Origin: Acidimicrobiales bacterium
GTDB lineage: Bacteria > Actinomycetota > Acidimicrobiia > Acidimicrobiales > VFJN01
Assembly (NCBI GenBank): GCA_016936035.1
Contig: JAFGPU010000101.1
Span: 1 to 8,980 of the forward strand
Length of the DNA stretch: 8,980 nt
Direction: 5' to 3'
A model generated the notes under the pieces. The model ran no database searches and was not told the origin of the DNA. It was given only the letters and a program-made list of their open reading frames with translations. The translations under genes were made by a program, and so were the position numbers. Numbering within the stretch: the stretch's first letter is position 1; every line of letters starts with the position of its first letter. Shown in pieces: positions 1 through 5,703 of the stretch.

Positions 1-14
1 CCTTCGTGGACTGA
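1..14 (+). CDS. 3' end of an upstream gene (partial)
   Basis: The first bases read in frame as Phe-Val-Asp followed by TGA at 12-14, four bases before the GTG start of the menE gene. Such tight spacing suggests the tail of a co-transcribed upstream gene. In actinobacteria menE often sits near other menaquinone genes such as menB, menC or menD, so one of these is a reasonable guess. Too little is visible to identify it, and the reading frame itself is inferred from the spacing. Confidence 0.35.
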
Positions 15-18
15 CCGC

Positions 19-1122
19 GTGCGGCGGCTCATCGCCCTCACGGCCCGCGGCACCGACGAGTTCGTCGACCGGCTGCGGCGAGCCTGGGACGACGGCGACG
101 CGGTGCTGCCCGTCGACCCCCGCCTGCCCGGACCGGCACGGGATCGGGTGCTGGCCGCCGCCCGGCCCGACGAACCGGTCGAGGACGGTGACGCCCTGGT
201 GGTGGTCACCAGCGGTACCACCGGCGACCCCAAGGCCGCGGTGCTCACACACGACGCCGTGGTGGCATCGGCCCACGCCACGAGCCGGCGGCTCGGGGTC
301 GACCCGGCCGCCGACCGGTGGCTGGCCTGCCTGCCGCCGGCGCACGTCGGCGGCCTCTCGGTGATCACCCGGGCGCTCCTCACCGGCACACCGCTGACCG
401 TCCACGACGGCTTCCGGGCCGGTGCGGTCGAGCAGGCCGCCCGCGACGGGGCGACCCTCGTGTCGTTGGTCCCGGCAGCGTTGCGCCGCATCGACCCCGC
501 GCTGTTCCGCACGGTGGTGCTCGGCGGGTCGGCGATGCCCCCAGCGCTGCCGGCGAACGCGGTGACGACCTATGGCATGACCGAGACGGGCAGCGGCGTC
601 GTGTACGACGGCGTCCCGCTCGACGGTGTCGAGGTGCGCGTGGTCGACGGCGAGATCCAGGTCAAGGCACCGATGCTGCTCCGCGCCTACCGGGACGGCA
701 CCGACCCCCGCACCCCCGACGGCTGGTTCCCCACCGGCGACGCCGGGACGTGGGACGCGCGGGCCGGCAGGCTCGAGGTCGCCGGTCGCATGGGCGACGT
801 CATCGTGACCGGCGGGGAGAAGGTGTGGCCCACGGCGGTGGAACGGGCGCTGGGCGGCGTCGCGTCGGTGGCCGAGGTGGCGGTCGTGGGGCGTCCGGAC
901 GCCGAGTGGGGCGAGCGGGTCGTCGCCCTGGTCGTCCCGCGCGACCCGGGCGCGCCGCCGGTGCTCGACGAGCTGCGGGACGCGGTCCGTCGGCAGCTAC
1001 CGGCCTACGCCGCGCCCCGCGAGCTGCGCCTGGTCGGCGCCCTCCCCCGCACCGGCTCGGGCAAGGTGGCCCGCAACCGGCTGCCGGGGCTCGCAGTTCC
1101 GGAGGCGCCCGAGGCGCCGTGA
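19..1122 (+). CDS. menE: o-succinylbenzoate-CoA ligase (MenE), short actinobacterial form
   Basis: Acyl-adenylating enzyme of 367 aa that activates o-succinylbenzoate with ATP and CoA in cytoplasmic menaquinone synthesis. The core motifs of the ANL superfamily are present in order: the phosphate loop TSGTTGDPK (64-72), the A5 motif YGMTET (185-190), the A7 motif GWFPTGD (235-241), the hinge region around R257 followed by GDVIVTGGEKVWP, and the A10 motif PRTGSGK with the catalytic lysine K349. The length is far below the usual 500 or more residues of acyl-CoA synthetases but matches the compact MenE of mycobacteria and relatives, which lack much of the N-terminal region. The GTG start lies four bases after an upstream stop, so the gene is probably the last of an operon; a hairpin follows the stop directly. 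The choice of MenE over another small acyl-CoA ligase rests on length and overall sequence resemblance, not on a substrate residue. Confidence 0.85.
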   Translation: MRRLIALTARGTDEFVDRLRRAWDDGDAVLPVDPRLPGPARDRVLAAARPDEPVEDGDALVVVTSGTTGDPKAAVLTHDAVVASAHATSRRLGVDPAADRWLACLPPAHVGGLSVITRALLTGTPLTVHDGFRAGAVEQAARDGATLVSLVPAALRRIDPALFRTVVLGGSAMPPALPANAVTTYGMTETGSGVVYDGVPLDGVEVRVVDGEIQVKAPMLLRAYRDGTDPRTPDGWFPTGDAGTWDARAGRLEVAGRMGDVIVTGGEKVWPTAVERALGGVASVAEVAVVGRPDAEWGERVVALVVPRDPGAPPVLDELRDAVRRQLPAYAAPRELRLVGALPRTGSGKVARNRLPGLAVPEAPEAP

Positions 1123-1126
1123 CCGG

Positions 1127-1157
1127 CGCGACCGCCGGCGTTGGCCGAGCGGTCGCG
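1127..1157 (+). terminator. GC-rich hairpin after menE
   Basis: Starting five bases after the menE stop, CGCGACCGC (1127-1135) pairs with GCGGTCGCG (1149-1157). Inside it CGGC (1136-1139) pairs with GCCG (1144-1147) around a GTTG loop. The result is a 13-bp stem with a single bulged A at 1148. There is no T tract, so it is either an actinobacterial-type terminator without a U run or a transcript-end stabiliser. Confidence 0.6.
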
Positions 1158-1254
1158 GGGTCTCGGCCCGAGCGCGCCGCCACCCCGGAGCGAGGAGGTC
1201 GTCCTCGCCCCGGGGCGTCGACGGCGGCGGCCGGGTGACCGGGTCGCGGGTGGC

Positions 1255-1275
1255 CGGCTGCGCTCAGCGGTGCCG
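1255..1275 (-). terminator. Weak hairpin after the cutinase gene
   Basis: A symmetrical element begins about five bases downstream of the cutinase stop: CGGC (1255-1258) and GCCG (1272-1275) enclose CGC (1261-1263) and GCG (1267-1269), with a 2x2 internal mismatch and a three-base loop. The stem is short and no T run follows. The rest of the 158-bp gap between the convergent menE and cutinase genes shows nothing else recognisable. Confidence 0.35.
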
Positions 1276-1280
1276 AGGCG

Positions 1281-2249
1281 TCAGCACCACCACTGCCACC
1301 AGGCGCAGTCGTCGTCCGGCGGCAGGGTCGTGGGCGTGGTCGTCGGCGTGGTGCCGCCGCCCCCGCTGTGCGGGCAGGTGTCCCGGTACTCGGAGATGGT
1401 GCGATCGTCCGGCGCCGGGCACAGGAACTGCTCGTAGCGGGTGTCGTCGTCGACGAACCGCTTCAGCCACGAGATGCTGTACTTCGCCGTGGTGGTGTCC
1501 GGGGTGTTGGACACGAAGTGGCTGGCCCCGTCGAGCTCGAGGTACGCCTTGTCGAGGTCGTCCGGCAGGCTCGTGTAGAAGGGCTTCGAGTGCGTGGTCA
1601 CCGAGGCCACCGAGTCGTTCTCGGCACCGATGATGAGCGTGGGCACCTCGACGTCCGACCAGTTCTTCTGGGTGTGCCACGGCTGCAGCGGGACCGCCGC
1701 CTGCAGGTCGGCGTTGTCCTCGGCGGCCTTGAGCGAGCCGCCGCCGCCCATCGAGTGGCCCATCACCGCGAGGCGGTTGGGGTCGATGCGGCTACCGACC
1801 GTGCTGTCCGCCACGATGTGGTCGAGCGCGGCCTGGAGCTGGTCGGCCCGGCTGTTCGGCTGGTCGTAGCGCGAGTTGGTGTCGATGGTGATGACCACGA
1901 AGCCCTGCGAGGCGATGCGCGGGCCCAGCCAGGCGATGCTCGACTCGCCAGCCGTGAACCCCGGCGAGATGGCCACGCCACCGAAGGTGCCCTGGCTGGT
2001 GTCGGTCGGGTAGTAGATCGTCCCCCCGCCGAAGCCGCTGGCGCTGAACGACGAGACGTTCTTGTCCGAGACGCTGAACGAGCCGCGCGTCGCTTCGATG
2101 CTCGACTCGGTCGGGGCCGGGCCGCGCTCGTACGGGTTGGACTGGGCACCGGCGCTTGTCGCACCGGAGACCAGCGACCCGCCGACCAGGCTCGCGGCCA
2201 GCGCGATCTTGGCCAGGCGACCTCGGCCTCTGGCTACGGAAGTGAGCAC
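1281..2249 (-). CDS. Secreted cutinase / polyester hydrolase (TfCut2-LCC-PETase family) with Trp-rich C-terminal tail
   Basis: Alpha/beta-hydrolase of 322 aa that should hydrolyse ester bonds of cutin, triacylglycerol or synthetic polyesters outside the cell. Residues 1-35 form a signal peptide (basic N-end, hydrophobic core, AGA cleavage motif at 33-35). The mature part begins SNPYERGP and closely follows Thermobifida cutinases and LCC. The inferred triad is S166 in GHSMGGGG, D212 in GAENDS and H244 in GASHF. The oxyanion/substrate residues are F98 (usually Tyr), M167 and W191 in QPWH. C277 and C292 correspond to the conserved C-terminal disulfide. The family domain ends near H294, and a 28-residue extension follows: GGGG, a Thr/Pro linker, then CAWWQWWC. 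The GTG start is supported by AGGGGG seven bases upstream and by the fit of the signal peptide. The gene lies downstream of an SDR gene but has its own promoter and palindrome. Polyester activity is inferred from the family; the native substrate could be cutin-like lipids or storage polyesters. Confidence 0.9.
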   Translation of the reverse strand: MLTSVARGRGRLAKIALAASLVGGSLVSGATSAGAQSNPYERGPAPTESSIEATRGSFSVSDKNVSSFSASGFGGGTIYYPTDTSQGTFGGVAISPGFTAGESSIAWLGPRIASQGFVVITIDTNSRYDQPNSRADQLQAALDHIVADSTVGSRIDPNRLAVMGHSMGGGGSLKAAEDNADLQAAVPLQPWHTQKNWSDVEVPTLIIGAENDSVASVTTHSKPFYTSLPDDLDKAYLELDGASHFVSNTPDTTTAKYSISWLKRFVDDDTRYEQFLCPAPDDRTISEYRDTCPHSGGGGTTPTTTPTTLPPDDDCAWWQWWC

Positions 2250-2256
2250 TGCTGTT

Positions 2257-2264
2257 CCCCCTCT
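2257..2264 (-). promoter_or_regulatory. Shine-Dalgarno-like AGAGGGGG of the cutinase gene
   Basis: On the minus strand AGAGGGGG lies seven bases before the GTG start. It supports this start codon, and among the genes with a visible start region in the window it is the only clear purine-rich ribosome binding site at normal spacing. Confidence 0.6.
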
Positions 2265-2365
2265 GTTGGCCGGTCCGGGCGAGCGCCCTCCCCGTTGGGA
2301 CGCCGTCGGGAGCGGACATGGATCCGCACGGCGGCCCAGGACCCCAGACCTGTCTTTCGAGAGCG

Positions 2366-2395
2366 AGCCTATACTGACGTGTCAGTAAGTAGCAA
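2366..2395 (-). promoter_or_regulatory. Putative cutinase promoter
   Basis: On the minus strand a -35-like TTGCTA (2390-2395) is followed after 18 bases by TAGGCT (2366-2371), which fits the actinobacterial TAnnnT -10 pattern; the overlapping TATAGG at 2368-2373 with a 16-base spacer is an alternative. Transcription would begin near 2359, giving a leader of about 110 nt before the GTG at 2249. The spacer is occupied by an inverted repeat, listed separately. Confidence 0.5.
2372..2387. promoter_or_regulatory. 16-bp palindrome, probable repressor operator of the cutinase gene
   Basis: TACTGAC (2372-2378) and GTCAGTA (2381-2387) are perfect inverted copies separated by GT. The site fills the spacer between the candidate -35 and -10 hexamers, so a bound protein would block RNA polymerase. 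The size and layout suit a TetR-family repressor, but the family is inferred and no regulator gene is in the window. Confidence 0.6.
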
Positions 2396-2404
2396 TGCCT
2401 CGGT

Positions 2405-3163
2405 TCAGAGAGCAGCGCCGAGCAGCGCCCCACCGTCGACGACGAGCGTCTGGCCGGTGATCCACGACGCCATGTCGCTCGCCAGGAACAGGGCGGCGTT
2501 GGCGATGTCGCCGGGCTCACCCAGCCGGCGCAGCGGCATCCGGGCGGCGATCGACTCCTCGGCCGGCTCCCACAGGGCGCGGGCCATGTCGGTCTTGACC
2601 AACCCGGGTGCGATCGCGTTGACCCGCACGCCGGGGGCCAGGTCGGCGGCGAGTGTGCGCGTCAGGTGGATGAGCGCCGCCTTGGTCACGTTGTAGTGCC
2701 CGATGCTGCTCTCGACCGACAGGCCGCCGATCGACGCCATGTTGATGATCGTCCCCCCGTGCGCCTGCATCGAGGCCTTCCACGCCTCCTGCGCCCACAC
2801 CACCGGCCCCCGGTAGTTGACCTGCCAGGTCTTGTCGAAGCGCGGCAGGTCGATGTCGATCGCCCGCCCCAGGTACGGGTTGGTGGCGGCGTTGTTGACC
2901 AGGATGTCGACCCGACCGAAGCGCTCGACGGTGGCGGCGACGCAGGCCGCGATCTGGTCCGGCTCCCCGGCGTGCGCGGCGAACACCGCCGTCTCGCCGC
3001 CCCCGGACCCGATGTCGGCGGCCGCCGCGTCCAGCGCCTCCTTCTTGCGGGACGACAGCATCACCGACGCGCCGGCGTCGGCGAACGCCCCGGCGATGGC
3101 CCTGCCGATCCCGCGGCTGGCCCCCGTGACCAGCGCCACCTTGTCGTCCAGGCTGATCTGCAT
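2405..3163 (-). CDS. Short-chain dehydrogenase/reductase (classical SDR)
   Basis: NAD(P)-dependent oxidoreductase of 252 aa with a Rossmann fold. It shows the cofactor motif TGASRGIG (13-20), the NNAA motif (90-93) and the catalytic tetrad N116, S144, Y157 and K161 in YNVTK, followed by PG at 186-187. It ends in the usual ITGQTLVVDGG segment. S38-R39-K40 after the second beta strand suggests preference for NADP(H). The ATG at 3163 is chosen because MQISLDDKVALVTG is a normal SDR N-terminus and a -10-like TAGCTT lies seven bases before it; a longer frame back to 3274 would overlap the divergent gene. The substrate cannot be read from the sequence. The overall pattern resembles carbonyl or 3-oxoacyl reductases of the DHRS4/FabG type. 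The cutinase gene follows 155 bases downstream on the same strand. Confidence 0.85.
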   Translation of the reverse strand: MQISLDDKVALVTGASRGIGRAIAGAFADAGASVMLSSRKKEALDAAAADIGSGGGETAVFAAHAGEPDQIAACVAATVERFGRVDILVNNAATNPYLGRAIDIDLPRFDKTWQVNYRGPVVWAQEAWKASMQAHGGTIINMASIGGLSVESSIGHYNVTKAALIHLTRTLAADLAPGVRVNAIAPGLVKTDMARALWEPAEESIAARMPLRRLGEPGDIANAALFLASDMASWITGQTLVVDGGALLGAAL

Positions 3164-3170
3164 GGCCGGC

Positions 3171-3176
3171 AAGCTA
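3171..3176 (-). promoter_or_regulatory. -10-like TAGCTT of the SDR gene (leaderless type)
   Basis: On the minus strand TAGCTT is followed by seven bases and the ATG at 3163, so transcription would begin at or next to the start codon. No clear -35 hexamer or Shine-Dalgarno sequence is visible. Confidence 0.45.
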
Positions 3177-3246
3177 GTTCCCCGCCCCTCACGGCGCCGA
3201 TGCGCAGGCAACGCCAAGTCGCTCGCACGTCGGCCATCGGCGTCCC

Positions 3247-3252
3247 TACGGT
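3247..3252 (+). promoter_or_regulatory. -10-like TACGGT of the DUF6204-like gene (leaderless type)
   Basis: TACGGT is followed by eight bases and the ATG at 3261. No convincing -35 element is seen upstream. The 97-bp divergent gap with the SDR gene would hold both promoters. Confidence 0.4.
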
Positions 3253-3260
3253 CGGGCGCG

Positions 3261-3653
3261 ATGACCTTGCACATCTACCGCGTGCTCGTGCGGGGGCGCT
3301 TCGACCGGCTCGACGGCGACGCCCGCGCTTGCCTGCTCGCCGAGGCCGACGAGCACACCGTGGCCGCCGCGGCGTTCACCGAGACCGGCACGCTCACCTA
3401 CGACAGGGCCCTCACGTCGTTCGGGTTCCGCATCCAGGTGCGGGCGCGGGGCGACGACAGCGAGGCGCGGGCGGCCGAGCAGGGCACCGACGCGGCCCGC
3501 GCCGCGCTCGATCGGCGCGGTGTCGGTTACCGCGACCTGCGTTCGACGACGAGCGACATGGCCGCCGTCTGGGAGCGCCAGGGCGCCGGCACGCCGGGCC
3601 CGGGGCGCGCAACGCACCGCCGGGTGGTCGGAGGTCCGCACCGGCGACCCTAG
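3261..3653 (+). CDS. DUF6204-like small protein of unknown function
   Basis: A 130-aa soluble protein without a signal peptide or membrane segment. The first 100 or so residues look like the actinobacterial DUF6204 family: an opening [10 protein letters not shown] strand-turn (6-15), [18 protein letters not shown] (31-48), a [13 protein letters not shown] strand (54-66), an Ala/Glu/Arg-rich helix, and the closing [10 protein letters not shown] (91-100). The family has no established function that I know of. Residues 105-130 are Gly/Pro/Arg-rich and look like an unstructured tail. The ATG is supported by the TACGGT box. The stop TAG lies ten bases before the next gene and is part of that gene's -10-like hexamer, so the two genes may also be read together. 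The family name is from memory and would need a profile search. Confidence 0.7.
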   Translation: MTLHIYRVLVRGRFDRLDGDARACLLAEADEHTVAAAAFTETGTLTYDRALTSFGFRIQVRARGDDSEARAAEQGTDAARAALDRRGVGYRDLRSTTSDMAAVWERQGAGTPGPGRATHRRVVGGPHRRP

Positions 3654-3656
3654 GTT
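3651..3656 (+). promoter_or_regulatory. -10-like TAGGTT of the yyaL-like gene, overlapping the preceding stop
   Basis: TAGGTT is followed by seven bases (GGGGGCC) and the ATG at 3664. Its first three bases are the TAG stop of the DUF6204-like gene. The G run ends only two bases before the ATG, too close for a normal Shine-Dalgarno pairing. Confidence 0.45.
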
Positions 3657-3663
3657 GGGGGCC

Positions 3664-5679
3664 ATGAACCGCCTGGCCGACGAGACGAGCCCGTACCTGC
3701 GCCAGCACGCCGACAACCCGGTCGACTGGTTCCCGTGGGGAGACGAGGCGTTCGAGGCCGCCCGGGAGCGCGACGTGCCGGTCCTGCTGTCGGTCGGGTA
3801 CTCGGCCTGCCACTGGTGCCACGTCATGGCGCACGAGTCGTTCGAGGACCCCGAGATCGCCCGGCTGATGAACGAGCTGTTCGTCAACATCAAGGTCGAT
3901 CGCGAGGAACGGCCCGACGTCGACGACATCTACATGGAGGCCGTCCAGGCCATGACCGGCCAGGGCGGATGGCCGATGACGGTGTTCCTCGCCCCCGACG
4001 GCCGCCCGTTCTTCGGCGGCACCTACTTCCCCAGCTCGCCCCGCGGCGGCATGATCTCGTTCCCGCAGCTGTGCCGGCGCATCAGCGAGCTGTGGCACAC
4101 ACGGCGCGACGACGTCGACGCCCAGGCCGGTCAGCTCACCGGCGCGCTCGGGCGCACCGCCCTGCTCGACCCGGGCGACAGCGTCCCCGGCGCCGACGCC
4201 CTGGCCCGGGCCGTCGACGAGCTCGTCCGCGAGCACGACGCCACCCACGGGGGCTTCGGGGGCGCACCCAAGTTCCCCCAGGCGATGAGCCTCGACCTGC
4301 TCGTCCGGTCGCTGGCGCGCCCGGGAACGGACCGGGCGCGCTCCGACGACGAGATCCGCGCCGTGGTCGAGACGTCGCTCGATGCCATGGCGTCGGGGGG
4401 CATCTACGACCACCTCGGCGGAGGGTTCGCCCGCTACTCGGTCGACCGCGAGTGGCTGGTCCCCCACTTCGAGAAGATGCTCTACGACCAGGCCCTGCTC
4501 ACCCGCGCCTACCTCCACGCCTGGCAGGCGACCGGGCTCGACCGCTACCGCCAGGTGCTGGAGGAGACCGTCGGGTACGTGCTGCGCGACCTGCGCCATG
4601 CCGACGGCGGCTTCCACTCGGCCGAGGACGCCGACAGCGAGGGCGAGGAGGGCCTGTTCTACGTGTGGACGCCCGAGCAGATCGTGGCCGCCCTCGACGG
4701 CGACACCGACCTGGCCGACGAGGTCATGGCGTTCTACGGCGTGACGCCGGGCGGCAACTTCGAGGGGCGCACCATCCTCAACCGCCTCGCGCACCCCGGC
4801 GAGCTGGCGCGTCCCGGCCCCGTCGAGGACGCCCGCCGGCGCCTGTTCGCCGCGCGCGAGCAGCGGGTGCGGCCCGGCCTCGACGACAAGGTCCTGACCG
4901 AGTGGAACGGGCTGATGCTCGCGGCGCTCGCCGAGGCCGCCGCGGCCACCGGCCGCGCCGACTGGCTCGAGGCGGCCGTGGCGAACGGCGAGTTCGTCGT
5001 GCGCTCGCTCCGGCGCGACGACGGGCGCTGGCTGCGCTCGTGGCAGTCCGGTGGTGGTGCCCGCCACCTGGGCTTCGCCGCCGACCACGCCGCGCTCGTC
5101 GACGCCTTCGTCCGGCTCGCCGAGGCCACCGGCGAGGCCCGCTGGATCGACGCGGCCCGCACCACCGCCGACGCCCTGCTCGAGCTGTTCTGGGACAGCG
5201 AGCGCGGGGGCGTGTTCACCAGCGGGTCCGACGCCGAGGAGCTGATCACCCGCAACAAGGACCTCATGGACAACGCCACGCCCAGCGCCAACAGCCTGGC
5301 CGCCGTCGGCCTCCTGCGCCTGGCGGCGCTCACCGGCGAGGACCGCTACCGCGACCACGCCGTGGAGATCCTCCGTCTGGCCGGACCGTTGGCCACGCGC
5401 CACCCCTCGGCGTTCGGTTACCTGCTCGCCGCCGTGGACCTGGCCGCCAACGGCATCGACGAGGTGGTGATCGCGGGCGATCGGGCCGACCTCGTCGATG
5501 TGGCCAAGCGGATGTTCCTGCCCGGCGCGGTGCTCGCCTGGGGCGAGCGCTACAGCTCGCCGCTGTGGGAGGGCCGGGCCGACGGATCGGCCTACGTGTG
5601 CCGGAACTACGCGTGCCAGCTCCCGGCCAGCGATCCGGCCACCCTCACCACCCAGCTGGCGGGTGCGCTCGCCGGCTGA
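3664..5679 (+). CDS. Thioredoxin-fold (DUF255) and six-hairpin glycosidase-like protein, YyaL/SPATA20 family
   Basis: A cytoplasmic protein of 671 aa, full length for the family. The N-terminal thioredoxin-like domain opens with the family signature [16 protein letters not shown] (7-22) and carries the CxxC motif C49-H50-W51-C52, then [10 protein letters not shown] (78-87) and the cis-proline segment GGWPMTVF (101-108). The C-terminal two thirds form an (alpha/alpha)6-barrel region with the conserved blocks [10 protein letters not shown] (266-275), [10 protein letters not shown] (321-330) and [10 protein letters not shown] (407-416). The end has the paired cysteines C646 and C651 in VCRNYACQ. 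The start is fixed by the family N-terminus; upstream in-frame codons lie in the DUF6204-like gene. Homologues occur from bacteria to humans (SPATA20) but the reaction is not established. A redox or sugar-related role is only suggested by the folds. All recognisable motifs are intact. The gene converges on the transporter gene with six bases between the stops. Confidence 0.9.
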   Translation: MNRLADETSPYLRQHADNPVDWFPWGDEAFEAARERDVPVLLSVGYSACHWCHVMAHESFEDPEIARLMNELFVNIKVDREERPDVDDIYMEAVQAMTGQGGWPMTVFLAPDGRPFFGGTYFPSSPRGGMISFPQLCRRISELWHTRRDDVDAQAGQLTGALGRTALLDPGDSVPGADALARAVDELVREHDATHGGFGGAPKFPQAMSLDLLVRSLARPGTDRARSDDEIRAVVETSLDAMASGGIYDHLGGGFARYSVDREWLVPHFEKMLYDQALLTRAYLHAWQATGLDRYRQVLEETVGYVLRDLRHADGGFHSAEDADSEGEEGLFYVWTPEQIVAALDGDTDLADEVMAFYGVTPGGNFEGRTILNRLAHPGELARPGPVEDARRRLFAAREQRVRPGLDDKVLTEWNGLMLAALAEAAAATGRADWLEAAVANGEFVVRSLRRDDGRWLRSWQSGGGARHLGFAADHAALVDAFVRLAEATGEARWIDAARTTADALLELFWDSERGGVFTSGSDAEELITRNKDLMDNATPSANSLAAVGLLRLAALTGEDRYRDHAVEILRLAGPLATRHPSAFGYLLAAVDLAANGIDEVVIAGDRADLVDVAKRMFLPGAVLAWGERYSSPLWEGRADGSAYVCRNYACQLPASDPATLTTQLAGALAG

Positions 5680-5703
5680 CCCGGGTCAGCCGTCGCCGAG
5701 CGC
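5665..5703. terminator. Bidirectional hairpin shared by two convergent genes
   Basis: CGGCTGACCCGGGTCAGCCG (5673-5692) is a 20-bp perfect palindrome. It contains the TGA of the yyaL-like gene (5677-5679) and the TCA, which is TGA on the minus strand, of the transporter gene (5686-5688). An outer stem GCGCTCG (5665-5671) / CGAGCGC (5697-5703) extends it past a small internal loop. No T tract follows on either strand. It is the obvious end-of-transcript structure for both genes, though factor-dependent termination or overlapping 3' ends are equally possible. Confidence 0.55.

Noticed and set aside
1141..1437. Small plus-strand frames between menE and the cutinase
   Set aside because: Arg/Pro-rich without motif, start inside the menE hairpin and overlap the 3' end of the cutinase gene.
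1368..2696. Open frame of 442 codons on the plus strand across the cutinase and SDR genes
   Set aside because: It is antisense to two genes with intact catalytic motifs, crosses their promoter and operator, and its product resembles nothing.
3164..3274. Longer SDR with 37 extra N-terminal residues (start at 3274)
   Set aside because: The extension is Arg-rich, overlaps the start of the divergent gene, and precedes a normal SDR N-terminus at 3163 that has a -10-like box at leaderless spacing.
3412..5403. Very long open frame (663 codons) on the minus strand opposite the yyaL-like gene
   Set aside because: Its translation has no recognisable domain and biased Ala/Gly/Val/Arg composition, as expected from high third-position GC in the real plus-strand gene, which has all family motifs.
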